A stretch of 30,000 nt of DNA from Prorocentrum cordatum (lineage: Eukaryota; Sar; Dinophyceae; Prorocentrales; Prorocentraceae): contig CAUYUJ010003447.1 in the NCBI GenBank assembly GCA_963575745.1, forward strand, positions 1,284,284 to 1,314,283. Direction: 5' to 3'. Shown piece after piece: positions 1 to 10,249 of this stretch. The notes beneath the pieces were generated by a model, which saw only the letters and a list, made by a program, of their open reading frames with translations, had not been told where the DNA came from and made no database searches. Position numbers and translations under genes: made by a program. Every line of letters starts with the position of its first letter. Position 1 is the stretch's first letter.

Positions 1-500
1 GCCGTTGGAAAAACGCCCTCGTCAAAGCCTCGGCGCCCTCGTCAGGAACGGCCGCCGGCGAGTCCAGCGCCGGCGACTGGTCGCCCTCGACCCCCGCGAG
101 CGGGGACTGGACGACTTGGAGCCGGGGCTCGACGACGTCGCGCCGGTTGTTCTCGGGCTGGCTGCCCTCGACCTGCACCTCCTCGGGGTAGCTGTTTCTG
201 GCGATGTTGTCTGTTGTTGTTGCGCTGGTTGCTGGTGCTGTTGGTGTTGTTGTCGTTGTTGCTGTTGCTGTTGTCGTTGCTGTTGTCGCCTCTGTTGCCA
301 TCGCCTTCGCCGTTGCCGACTCGCCGACTCGACGTCGCCGTCGCCGGCGCCAACGCCGTCGCCGACTCGACGTCGCCGTCGCCGGCTCGCCCTCCACATC
401 GCGCATTGCCCCGCATAGATAGCGCCACATAGGCAGCGCCACATAGATGACAACGTCGACTGCACCACATCGGGCCTCGACGACCCCCTGGTCTCGCGGT

Positions 501-737
501 CTGGGCCCGACGACGGCGATGACGACGGCCGACGATCGCCATGGCTCGATCCTCGGCCCTCGGACCGAGGACCCAAGATCCTCGAGCCCAGGCTTTGCGA
601 CCCGGAGATCTAGGGCCCAGGGCGCTCGAACTTGCTCGGATCCACGATCGAAGATCCTCGATCCGAGGGTCAATCATCGAGCCTCGTCGCTGGCGCCCTG
701 GGCCCGACGACGGCGACGAGGACGGTCGACGATCGCC
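501..737 (+). repeat. 40-bp direct repeat pair
   Basis: Positions 501-540 and 698-737 both start CTGGGCCCGACGACGGCGA and end CGACGATCGCC. They differ at three of 40 positions by eye. The 157 bp between them hold GATCCTCG-type repeats (next entry). Confidence 0.85.
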
Positions 738-870
738 GAGACCCCCCCGGGATCGAAAGCCCAAGATCCTCGATTCCAAGCTGGGCGACCCTCGTCCAGG
801 ACCCACGGTGCTCGTAGACGCTCGGATCCAAGATCGAAGATCCTCGACCCGAGGATCGAGGATCGAGCGT
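541..870. repeat. GATCCTCG-type degenerate minisatellite, left locus
   Basis: Many imperfect copies of GATCCTCGA and its complement TCGAGGATC (for example AAGATCCTCGATCC and GAGGATCGAGGATCGAG). The motif is partly self-complementary, so the tract can fold on itself. The same family recurs at 14250-14440. Confidence 0.7.
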
Positions 871-962
871 CGTTGACGGCAGCCTGGGCGATTTTTTGCT
901 CGGCGAGAGGGGGGTGGCTTGAGGCGCTAGAAAAGCAGGCGCCCTCGATCGATCTCGAACGC

Positions 963-1690
963 CTAGGCATTGCCCCTCTTGTCCGCCTTGCCCACATCCG
1001 ACTTGTCCGTCTCCTCGGCAGCGCGCTCGGCTGCCAGCTCGGCGAGCTCGGTCGCGATCGCGTGGTAGCTCGGGAAAGTATGCTCGAGGCGCGCTGGAAG
1101 ATGGCCTCGCCGGCGCCGTGGACATTTTGCCTCGGCCCCCCGGTCGTACCTGGCGCGCTCGGCGTTGCGCGCGGCGCCCCGGAGCTCGCGCGTGGCGTCG
1201 TTGAAAGACCCCATGCGCCAACGGCAATGGACCGCGGCCTCGGCGGCTCGACCGCGCCGGGGAGTCGATGACCAAATTCTCGTTGGACCGGGCGATGTAA
1301 AAATTTGGAGCTCCTCGGGCAACTCCGCGATGGCCTCGGAATCGCCCAGGACTCGGAGGGCTTGAAATGCTCGCCCAGCGGGGGCGCGAATTCGCAAGGG
1401 GGCCTGGAAGCCGAGGGGGGATCGCTGAGCACCTCCTTGACGCACTTCTCTCGCAGGGGCCGTCGCGCAGCTGCTCGACGGTCTCGTCGCCGAGAAACGC
1501 GCCCCCCCCTCTTCGCTGCCTCGAGGAGCTTCCGGCGGAAACTCGGCGAGCGAACGAGCGGCTTGTCGCACTCTTGGCGGCGCCCCTCGAAAGCGCCCGA
1601 AGTCCTGTCGGCGTTCTCGCGCCGCGTCTCGGCGGCGAGGAGCTCGGAGCGGCGGAAGTCTTTCTCGTGGAAATTGCCACCGTACATCAC
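963..1690 (-). pseudogene. Possible decayed or intron-split coding sequence, unidentified
   Basis: Protein-like segments hop between the three minus frames. They start with MMYGGNFHEKDFRRSELLAA and FEGRRQECDKPLVRSPSFRR (1690 down to about 1505). Then come REKCVKEVLSDPP, EAIAELPEELQIFTS and NFYIARSNENLVIDSP, then GSFNDATRELRGAARNAERA, and finally YHAIATELAELAAERAAEET near 980. None is recognised. Frame hopping in order along one strand suggests a frameshifted relic or an exon-rich gene. The high GC content keeps all frames open for long stretches, so this is weak. Confidence 0.2.
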
Positions 1691-2216
1691 GGACTCGACC
1701 GTGAACCGTGCCGATAACGTTGCTCGACCACTGAACGCTCGAGCCTCAGATATACATGCTCGTCATCCTCAAAGCGTCGGTTGCCCCGCCACTCTCCTGG
1801 CACTGGCGCATCTCGGCGCAGGAGGACTTCTCGCACAGGTGCTTGAAGCACGTTCGCCTGCTGGGGCAGCAACTCCTTGTTGTGATTCAGTATCGGCGAA
1901 GAGTTCGGTCAACTCGGGAAGCTCCCCGGCAGGGGTTGGTGGTTCGACGTCGGCCGCCCTCGCGCGGGCTTGGGAACCAGCCAAGCCATCCTCGGTGGGC
2001 CTCGGGAGACTCGGGCGGGGCCCCGAAGTTCCAGCTCGGGAGTGGTTCCGAAGTGTCAAGCTCGGGAGACTCGAGCCAGAGCGGTTGCGGGGAGAGAAAG
2101 GGGGGGAAGGCGCAGGGTGGGGAAGAGGAGGTCCCGTGGAGGTACCTGTCGGGCCACGAACTGTGAGGGGTGTGCTAAATTGGAGGCCCAGGAGAGGCGG
2201 GGACGCACGCGAGCAC

Positions 2217-2455
2217 CATGTGCCAAACAAACCTGACTCGGGAAGGCTCGAAACAATTGGAACCCCATACCCATGCCACACGTTCCTGACTCGGGCAGGG
2301 CTGAGAAAGCGAGACCCCCATAGCCCGGCCACACGTTCGTGATTTGCGAAAGCTGCAATGGTGAGAAACCCATAGCACTGCCGCACCTTCGACACGTGCG
2401 GATGCTGGAAAAGGTGACACCTCCGCTACCATGCCACACGTTTTTGATGACATTG
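2217..2455 (+). repeat. 53-bp tandem repeat, five copies
   Basis: The motif TGCCACACGTTCCTGACTCGG, here described by its core CCACACGTTC, recurs with start points 2221, 2274, 2327, 2379 and 2432 (spacings 53, 53, 52, 53). Copies 2 and 5 are closest at the core; others have drifted. The period is not a multiple of three and no coding role is suggested. Confidence 0.85.
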
Positions 2456-2804
2456 CTCATCAACACTATAAGAAAACAATATCGATTCGCAATTGCCCCC
2501 CCAGGGTAAAACAGTTCGGCCGTACCGCCTCTCTCCCGGGCGCTGCTCGATCCCCTCGGGCTTCGAGGGCTGGGAAGACTCCAGCCCCTATCCGAGCCGA
2601 AGTCCCCCAGTGGATTCGACGGCCCTGGTTTGCCTCCTTGGAACAGCTCGGATCAATCCAGGGGCAACCAATTGTGAGCGCTGAAGTCCTGGCCGAGAAG
2701 GATCGCGTGGGGCAGGGCTGAATGCTGCGGTGCTCGCAGAGATACTAAGGGCGCGCTGGCCCATTAAACAAGCTCAGAAGATGATGCGCGTTACGCATTT
2801 GTTT

Positions 2805-2832
2805 GTTCTCTCTCTCTCTCTCTCTCACACAC
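2805..2832. repeat. (CT)n microsatellite
   Basis: A run of CT dinucleotides ending in CACACAC. Confidence 0.9.
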
Positions 2833-2998
2833 TTGTGTATGAAGTGATGGGGGGCGCGGCGATACGTGTATCGTGTATACCGTGCATACGGTGCATACTG
2901 GGACACGCCCCTTGCTTCGGCAAGAAGTCATGTACACCGATCATGGGTCTAGGACCGGCCTGGCCAAGATCAGTATAGGTGTATGGTTAGCGCCCTAC

Positions 2999-3270
2999 GA
3001 GACGGAGCACACAGGGGCAGGGAGGAGGGTGGCTCTGGAGGGGGGCAAGGGCGGCGGGGGAGAGGAGGGGGTGGAGGAAGAAGGGAGGGGGAAGATGAGA
3101 GTGGGGCGAGGAAGGGGCAGGAAGGAGGGCAGAGACGGGAGAAGGGAGGAGCAGCGGGAAGACGAGGAGGGACAGATGAGGAGAGAGAATGACGAAGGCG
3201 AGGCCAAGGAGGCAAACGAGCACGAGGACGGACACAAGGGCGAGGAGCGTGGCGAAGGAGGAAAATAAGA
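2999..3270. repeat. Purine-rich (GGA/GAG) tract
   Basis: About 270 bp almost entirely A and G on the plus strand, degenerate GGAG/GAAG units. All frames are open simply because of composition. Confidence 0.8.
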
Positions 3271-3297
3271 GAGAGGAGATGAACCAGTCCTGGAGCT

Positions 3298-3425
3298 CTT
3301 CTTCCTCCTCGTAATCGTCGTCGTTGTCTCTGTCATCGTCGTCGTCGTCGACGATGTCCTCGTCTTCGTCGTCCTTCTCTTTGCCGTCGTCGTTGCCCCT
3401 GTCATCGCCTCAGTCGTCGTCGTAA
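3298..3425. repeat. (GTC)n-type degenerate microsatellite
   Basis: Imperfect GTCGTC/ATCGTC repeats, with CTCGTCTTCGTCGTCC interruptions. No gene seen. Confidence 0.75.
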
Positions 3426-3553
3426 GGTCTTCTTCCCGAGGCGCTCACGCGGAACCTGGCGGCTCGCCGGGGGGACACGGTCTCTGACGGCGCGCAGCGG
3501 GCCCTACCGGCCGCCACGGCGCCTAGGGCACGAGGACTGCGAATGGGACGCGC

Positions 3554-5246
3554 GTGCTGCTTCCCTCGTCCTTTCCGTTCTCCCCCTGCGGCGTGGCCTC
3601 CTTCAAATCCTCCACCTCCGCCTCCTCGAGACTCCTTTTCCTGGAGAATCCGACGCCCTCAACCTACTCGAGCCTCGGAGCCCCTCCCTCCTCCTCCTCC
3701 TCCTCCTCCTCCTCCTCCTCCTCCTCCTCCTCCCCAGCACCGCGACCTACTCCAACAGCACCGCGAGCAGCTCCAGCGGCACCACGACCAACTTCAGCCA
3801 TACTTCTGCCGACCCCAGCAGGTCTAGACCGGCACCAGCAGCGCCACCGTGACCAGCACGACGACTACCGGCAGCCCTTCCGTGACCATCATGACGGTCA
3901 CCAGAAGTATCACCGTGACCGGCATGACTGCAATCAGCAGCATCACAGCGATCAGCATCACCGTGACAACCAAGATGGTAATCAGCAGCGCCACAGTTTC
4001 CAGCACGATGGCAACCAGCAGCACCACCATGACCAGCACGACGAAGAAGCAATGGCAGCAGGCGATGGTGCAGGAAACGAATCCCGAACGTCAGAGGAAG
4101 TCGAGGAGGGTGAGGAGGTCAAGGAGGATGACGAGGAGGCTGAGGAGTCCGATGAAGGTGGAGAACTGCTACGGTGGCGGCAACGGCAACGAGGGTAATC
4201 ATCAGCACCGTCGTGACTGGCACGACGGCAACCGGCAACCCTTCCGTGACGAGCAGGACGGTCACCATCAGTTCCGCCATGACCAGCATGACGGCCATCA
4301 ACAGCATAACAGCGACCAACATGACCGTGACAACCACGACGGTAACCACCAGTGCCACAGTTTCCAGCATGACGGCAGCCAGCAGAACCACCATGACCAG
4401 CACGACGACGAAGCAACGGCAGCAAGCACCGATCAGCGGCAGCACCGACTATCGACCAGCAGCACCGACCAGAAACATCAGGGGGGCCGACCAGCAGCAG
4501 CACCGACCAGCAGCGCCGACCGGCAACAGCATCGACTACCGACCAGCTGCAGCAGGAACACTGACCAGCAGCAGCACCAACCACCGACAAGCAGCACCGA
4601 ACCCCAGGAACACCGACCAGCAGCAGTACCGACCAGCAGCACCGACCAGCAGCAGCACCGACCACCGGCTGGCTCCAGCAGGAACACCGACCAGCAGCAG
4701 CACCGACCGCCGACCAGCAGCACTGACCACCAGGAACACCGATCAGCAGCGGCACCGACCAGCAGCGCCGACCAGCAGCAGCACCGACCACCAACCAGCT
4801 GCAGCAGGAGCACCGACCAGCAGCAGCAGCACCGACCACCGATCAGCAGCACTGACCACCACCAACACCGACCAGCAGCAGCACTGACGAGCAGCGCCGT
4901 CCAGCAACAGCACCGACCACTCACAGGCTGCAGCAGGAGTACCGACCAGCAGCAGCACCGACCGCCGACCAGCAGCACCGATCACCAGAAACACCGACCA
5001 GCAGCAGCACCGACCAGCAGCGCCGACCAGCAGCAGCGCCGACCACTGGCCGGCTGCAGCAGGGGCACCCACAAGCAGCAGCACCGACCACCGACCAGCA
5101 GCACCGAGCGCCAGGAACACCGACCAGCAGCAGCACCGACCAGCAGCGCCGACCAGCAGCAACACCGACCACCGACCAGCTGCAGCAGCAGAGCCGACCA
5201 GGAGCAGCACCGACCACCGACCAGCAGCACCGACCAGCAGCGCTGA
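3554..5246 (+). CDS. Possible low-complexity His/Gln/Asp-rich repeat protein, in two overlapping frames
   Basis: Two overlapping plus ORFs (3554-4198 and 3849-5246) each carry one copy of a duplicated His/Gln/Asp-rich block: RQPFRDHHDGHQKYHRDRHD in the first, RQPFRDEQDGHHQFRHDQHD in the second. The first continues into an acidic stretch (SEEVEEGEEVKEDDEEAEES), the second into the 126-bp array. One base lost or gained between about 4061 and 4198 would make them a single product of more than 500 residues. No known domain is seen. Openness is weak evidence because trinucleotide-based repeats are open in several frames, and the minus strand is also open here. What favours coding is that the duplicated peptide is conserved while its frame shifted. 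Function unknown; it may be non-coding repeat DNA. Confidence 0.25.
3684..3735. repeat. (CTC)n microsatellite
   Basis: About 50 bp of near-perfect CTC/TCC trinucleotides at the left edge of the His/Gln-rich locus; reads as poly-Ser or poly-Pro in the plus frames. Confidence 0.9.
3845..4060 (+). repeat. Long direct repeat, copy 1
   Basis: About 215 bp that recurs at 4206-4424. Without gaps from 3875 onward the offset is 364 bp. Shared landmarks include CCCTTCCGTGAC, CACAGTTTCCAGCA and CCACCATGACCAGCACGACG. By eye the copies are roughly 80-85% identical. Internally it is built of shorter units encoding HxDxHDGxQQ-like peptides. Confidence 0.85.
4206..4424 (+). repeat. Long direct repeat, copy 2
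   Basis: Diverged copy of 3845-4060, separated from it by about 145 bp that encodes an acidic stretch in the frame of copy 1. The offset of 364 is not a multiple of three, so the same peptide is read in a different frame. Confidence 0.85.
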
Positions 5247-5290
5247 CCAGCAGCAGCGGCAGCACCGCGACCGACAGCAGCAGCACCACG
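4430..5290 (+). repeat. 126-bp higher-order tandem repeat, array 1
   Basis: The landmark GCTGCAGCAGGA (with variants) recurs at 4546, 4672, 4798, 4927, 5053 and 5179, spacings 126, 126, 129, 126 and 126. Each 126-bp unit is three 42-bp subunits based on CACCGACCAGCAGCAG. In the plus ORF one unit encodes 42 residues of the type DQQQHRPPTSCSRS, DQQQHRPPTSSTD and HQEHRPAAAPTSS. All spacings are multiples of three, so the frame survives the whole array. Flanks decay into irregular CAGCAC-type repeats. Confidence 0.9.
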
Positions 5291-5353
5291 TACAACCAAC
5301 GACCGACCCCAACGCCACTGGAGCGCCCAAACAGCAGCACCGCGACCGAGGCC

Positions 5354-6569
5354 ATGGGGCACTCGAAAGAGGAGAGAGCACGTGGGTGCCAGCCGTGCGC
5401 GAGAGCGACGGCGGGCGCGAGCATTGGGGAGGCCCCGCTGTGGGAATGGAGGGATGGGCGGTCTGCGCAACACGTTGGGCGGCTGCTCATCGGACGTGGG
5501 CGGTCTCTGGGCCCCAGAGGGCACTCATACTTGAGCCTGATTCGGGCGGCGCTCCGGGCGCTGCCTCGGGACGCTGCGTGCCAGCCCAGGAGACTCGAGA
5601 TCATTGAGCCCTACTTGCAAGGCGACAGGATGATGGACCACGTTGTGAGCCTGAATGAGATCACGGACGTGGCCATTGAGCTCGGGGTGGAGCAATTCGA
5701 CATCATCACCAAGCCCGCGTGCCTGGAAGAGGACAGCATGGGCGGGATCTTTCTCTCCCTGGAGCAGCGTCTTCGGGGGATCGGCGTCGCCATGCAAGCG
5801 ATCGGCAACCAGGAGGTGCATCGTAGGTACTGGTCTGTTGACTTCGACGCGCATTCGGTGAGCTCGGACGTTGAGTTCGGCCTGCACATGTTTGAATGGC
5901 ACCCGCGCGGCCTCCCGCAGGCCCTCCGGCCCTGCCGCCCGGGGAGGGTAGAGATAATACCTGGTGAAGGGCCCTGCCCCAGGGGCCCGAGCGCAACCGA
6001 TCGATACAGCTCAACCTGGACAAGCCGACGACGGAGGACATCGGTGGCTCCGGCGCAAGCTGGCGCAGGTGGCGGCCTTGGAACGACGATTGCTGCGCGG
6101 CGAGGTCTCGCCCAAACCGGCCCAGCAGCGGCTTCTGGCGCTCGGCCCGGAGCTGCGGGTGCGGGCCGCGACCGAGGAGCGGCGGCGAGGGGGCCTCTAT
6201 CTCAGAGAGTTCGAGGTCATTGCTGGTGATTGGGAGTGCCCTAATCCCCTGCGTGGCAGACTCAATCCCGCCCGCGCGGAGAGGTGCCATGCTCATGAAC
6301 GTTGTCTGCGCACTGGTGGACGCCTCAGTTGCAACACCCGTCGGCCAGAATGGGGAACGCACGAGCAGATTCGCGGAGAGATGCTGGCCCGTATGACGTG
6401 GGCTAGTCGAGTGCTTCAGAGATGGCTACGTCGCCGTCTGTCCCAGCACGGCGGACGGCAAGGGAGGAACGGTGGAGGACAAGGCGGAGAACGAGGAGGA
6501 CAACGAGGAGGTGGACAGCTTGATGGACGTGGTGGGCGCGTGGGAAGGCGTGGTATTCGAGGGCGTTGA
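5354..6569 (+). pseudogene. Protein-like region with a basic helical motif and a degenerate RanBP2-type zinc finger
   Basis: Between the two 126-bp arrays lies ordinary-complexity sequence that reads as protein in two plus frames. The first (5354-6229) contains EIIEPYLQGDRMMDHVVSLN and EITDVAIELGVEQFDIITKP, not recognised. The second (5964-6569) contains RWLRRKLAQVAALERRLLRG followed by EVSPKPAQQRLLALGPEL. This matches a short helical pattern common in protist proteins (RK-L-x-IE-x-LE-x-R-x-x-x-GE, then Q). Next comes GDWECPNPLRGRLNPARAER followed by CHAHE (about 6225-6294). It has the W-x-C, C-x3-N and N-x6-C spacing of a RanBP2 zinc finger, but the second Cys is Arg (CGT, one transition from TGT) and the fourth ligand is His. 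The frame switch near 5950-6040 could be an intron or a frameshift. A live gene is possible, but the lost ligand favours a relic. Family similarity is from memory. Confidence 0.45.
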
Positions 6570-6599
6570 GATGTTGGAGGAAGAGGCGGAGGATATCAT

Positions 6600-7645
6600 C
6601 AGCAACACCGTCCAGCAGCGCCAGCCGATCACCCGCCGACCAGCCGCACCTGTGACTGTCAGACCCGCCGGCCTGCAGCACCTCCGACCAGTAGGCCCAC
6701 CGACCAGCAGCAGCTGCAGCACGACGACCGACCACCGACCAGCAGCAGCACCAACCAGCAGCAGGAACACCGACCAGCAGCAGCATCGACCACCGAGCAG
6801 CAGCGCCGACCAGAAGCAGCAGGGGCACCGACCAGCAGCAACACCGACCAGCAGCGCCGACCAGCAGCAGCAGCGCCGACCACCGGCCGGCTGCAGCAGG
6901 AGCACCGACCATCAGCAGCACCGACCACCGAGCAGCAGCACCGACTGGAAGCAGCAGGGGCGCCGACTAGCAGCAGCGCCGACCAGCAGTGCCGACCAGC
7001 AGTAACATCGACCACCGACCAGCTGCAGCAGGAGCGCAGACAAGCAGCAGCACCGACCGAGGAGCAGCAACACCGACCAGCAGGGGCGGCGACCGGCAGC
7101 AGCACCGACCAGCAGCGCGGACCAGCAAAGGCACCGGCCACCGACCGGCTACAGCAGAAGCACCGACCAGCAGCAGCACAGACCACCGACCAGCAGCACC
7201 GACAAGCAACGCCGACCAGCAGCAGCACCGACCACCGACCAGCTGCAGCAGGAGCACCGACCAGCAGCAGCACCGACCACCGAGCAGCAGCGCCGACCAG
7301 AAGGGGCGCCGACCAGAAGCAGCACCGACCAGCAGCACCGACTAGCAGCAGCTATCACCGGCCAGCTGCAGCTGCAGCGCCGACCAGTAGCAGTACCGAC
7401 CGAGGAGCAGCAGCACCGACCAGCAGGGGCGGCGACCAGCAGCAGCACCGATCAGCAGCGCCGACCAGCAGCAGCACCAACCACCGGCCAGCTGCAGCAG
7501 GAGTACCGATCGGCTGCAGCACCGACCACGGAGCAGCAGCAGCAGCGACCAGCAGGAACAAGGACCAGCAGAAGCACCGACCAGCAACGCCGACCAGCAG
7601 CAGCAGCGGCCACCGACCACCGAGCAGCAGCAGCACCGTGCTGCA
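6600..7645 (+). repeat. 126-bp higher-order tandem repeat, array 2
   Basis: Same repeat family and orientation as array 1, about 1.3 kb downstream. The GCTGCAGCAGGA landmark occurs at 6890, 7022, 7148, 7242, 7365 and 7491, spacings 132, 126, 94, 123 and 126. The 94-bp step is not a multiple of three, and the plus-strand frame is broken near 6990-7005 and again near 7345. This array is therefore less regular and less likely to be translated throughout than array 1. Confidence 0.88.
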
Positions 7646-7649
7646 GCTG

Positions 7650-8480
7650 TTGGCGACTCGTCGAAGTTGCTGTAAGAAGCCAAGGACAGTAAGGAGCGTG
7701 TCTGTGGGATGAGGTGACATGCGAGCATCCAGAAGGTATGCACCCCCTAATGGAAGATCCCAACCCCAATGTTTAACGCCCAGAAAGGGGACTGGTCGCT
7801 TGGGGAACTGTAGACCTCCAGGGCTGTGATGCTTGCATCGGCGGATCTTGCTTACGTCACGAGGTGCGCGAACTTAGCCGCGCCTCTCGCTCGTGGGTGC
7901 TTCTCGGACCTGAAGGGGAGGTCGCCTGCACCACAGGAAGGGTGTGGGATGTGCTGCCTCAGACTCCGCAGGCGGCAGAGCACCAAGCGATGGCGTGCTT
8001 GCCCATGTTTCCTGAGTCTTCGGGCTCCTACCCTCGGGGACTGTAGAGGAACATGTTCCTGGAACCTCCTACAGCCTCTTCCACCATCTCGAGCCTCCTC
8101 AACATCCTCGTATCTCGAGCAACCTCCTTGAGCCTCCCAGCAAATCCAACAGAACGCCCCAAACCCAGAAAACCCAACAAACCCCCAGAGGCATCTGCTG
8201 GTTGTTCCCGAAGTCAATGGTAGTCCCCGGCGGCCTCCGAACTCTGGAGGCCTCAGGCCCTGGACCCCCCCCCACCACAATGCAATCATCAGCCGCCCTC
8301 CGCCTCCACCCAATCCCCCTCAGCATCACGAGTGTGTGCGCACCCTCGCACCCCCCTCGTGCCAAGTGGTGTAACGAGCTCATGTCCCAATTCGCAGCAA
8401 AAACTGGCGCCCTTTGACTACGGAAGCGGATCCGCTGCTGGTCGGCCAACCCAAGGGGTGGGCGGTGGTCAGGAGCAGAA
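7650..8480. other. Stretch with no supported gene
   Basis: Ordinary-complexity sequence right of array 2. Short ORFs are present on both strands but none shows a recognisable domain. A loose run of CTCGAGCCTCC-like words lies at 8040-8140. Confidence 0.5.
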
Positions 8481-8484
8481 GAGC

Positions 8485-8815
8485 AGATCAAGCCTCTCTC
8501 TCGTTCCCCGCCCTCCCTCCCGCCTACCTCCCCCCTCCCTCGCGCTTCCCTCTCTCCTCCCTTCCTCCCTTCCTCCTCCCACCTTCTCATCCTCGTCATT
8601 ATCCTCCTCCTCCTCCTTCGCGTCCTTTTCCTTCTCCTCCCCCTCCTCCTCCTCTTCCTCTTCTTCTTCCTCTTCCTCCTCCTCCTCCTCCTCCTCCTTC
8701 GCTTCCTTCCCCTCCAGTTCCGCCTCCTATTCCTTCACCTCCTCCCTCCCTCCCTCCCGTCCTCCCTCCCTCCTTCCCTCCCTCCCTCCTGCCTGCCGCC
8801 CTTCTCCTTGTGGCC
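8485..8815. repeat. Pyrimidine-rich (TCC/CTTCC) tract
   Basis: About 330 bp nearly free of purines on the plus strand, including a TCC/TTC core at 8600-8700 and CTCCCTCC units beyond. Confidence 0.85.
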
Positions 8816-9124
8816 ACTAGAGTTTGATGCAAGGCCACTGAGGCCTGCCCTCGGTCGGCGACATCAGCGAGAAAGGGGGGAGGCGGACAAGAGGAAGGTC
8901 CAATGGTCCGCCCGCCAGGTGGGCGTTAGCAGATTCGACATCGTGAGCCAAGTGTTATGCGTTCCATTCCCGTCCTCGTTACCTTCGACACCACACCCAA
9001 AGGAGTACGTAGTATGAACCCGCTAAGCAGGCTCTTTGGGCCGTCGGACTCAGTGCAAGCTTGGCGTTCCCCCTGCTGACACTTCAGGCAAGTGCTTCCG
9101 AGGACGGCCGGACCGAACTCACCC

Positions 9125-9400
9125 CTTGAACCGCCCTCCTCCTTCCATGCCTCCTCCCTCCTCCCTCCTTGCCCCCCTCCCTCCTCTTCCTCCAGCTGCT
9201 ACCCTCCCTTCACCTACAGCCGCCACTCCCTCCTTCTGCCTCCTCCCACCCTCCTCATCCCTCCCTCGTCCACCCAACTTGCTGACCCCTCCCTGCTCGC
9301 TTCACATACCTCGTCCCTCCAACAACCTCTCACTCACCGCCCTGGACCTCCTCCTCCTCCTCCTCCTCCTCCTCCTCTGCCTCCTCCTCCTCTCAACGGT
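9125..9400. repeat. Pyrimidine-rich tract with a (CTC)n core
   Basis: Irregular CCTCC units, then a near-perfect CTC run at about 9349-9378. ORFs here are composition artefacts. Confidence 0.8.
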
Positions 9401-9544
9401 TACACAGAACATATGGACACCACTCTCCTTTCCACCGAAGGCGTGCTGAGAGTAGCGCGCCCCCCCTCCGCGCATTGATCCCCCATATGGATTCGCCTTG
9501 CCTACGGGTGTTTCACTTTGAACTGGTGGGCACCCACCCTGGCC

Positions 9545-9800
9545 GTGAGGTCTTACCCTCGGTTGCGTGGTCCTCCTTTGGTTGCGTCGCTTGACCGTCG
9601 ACTGCATTCCTCGGCGTGTTTGGTCTGGTGTCTTGACCACCTTCGGGCTGCTTGGTCTTGTTTCTAGACTGCCTTCCTGGGGTCGCTTGGTCTTGTCTCT
9701 CGAAGGCCTTGGTCGGCTTGTTTGGTCTTGGTTCATGGCTGTTGTATTCGGGTTCCGTGGTAGCGCGTCTTGACTGTAGTCCTCCGGATCATTGGTCTTG
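9545..9800. repeat. CTTGGTCTTG-type degenerate minisatellite
   Basis: The words TTGGTCTTG, GCTTGGTCTTG and TCTTGACTG recur roughly every 25-50 bp with drifting spacers. It reads as an old minisatellite. Confidence 0.65.
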
Positions 9801-9804
9801 GTTA

Positions 9805-10105
9805 CTAGATGTCTAGCAATGCCAGGCACGCACGCAATGCCAATACATGCCAACGCATGGCATGCACTGACTGGCGACACCAAGCACTGCCGAACCACGC
9901 CAAAAACATTACGTACATGTTAATCAATGTTCAGCAATGCGAAGCAATCCCAGACAACCCCAAGCAACGCCAAGCAATGCCAAGCAGTGCCAACAACTAG
10001 CAAACACTATCGAGAAAAGCAATGCAAAGCAAAGCACATCAATACCACGCAGAACAATCAAAACAAATCAATGCCAAGCAAAGGCAGGCGAAAGTGCACT
10101 GTGCT
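9805..10105. repeat. About 10-bp CCAAGCAATG-type minisatellite
   Basis: Degenerate decamers such as CCAAGCAATG, GCCAAGCAGTG and GCGAAGCAATC fill about 300 bp. The best block is at 9940-10000. Confidence 0.75.
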
Positions 10106-10249
10106 GCACTAGCCATACGCCGTCCGGCGCGCAGGCGGGAAAAGTCTGACTTCAACAATTCACAGCCAATGCACCTGCCAACCAAGGCAATTGGAGGAAG
10201 AGGAAAAAAGGGGAGGGAGATATCACAAACAAGATACGATCTTCCAAGG

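Noticed and set aside
2217-2455. CRISPR-like array
   Set aside because: Units repeat along their whole length with no unique spacers, and the genome is eukaryotic; the same applies to 23470-23970.
3982-7738. Long minus-strand Cys/Trp/Val/Leu-rich ORFs across both 126-bp arrays
   Set aside because: They are reverse translations of CAGCACCGACCAG repeats; the regular unit has no stops in several frames.
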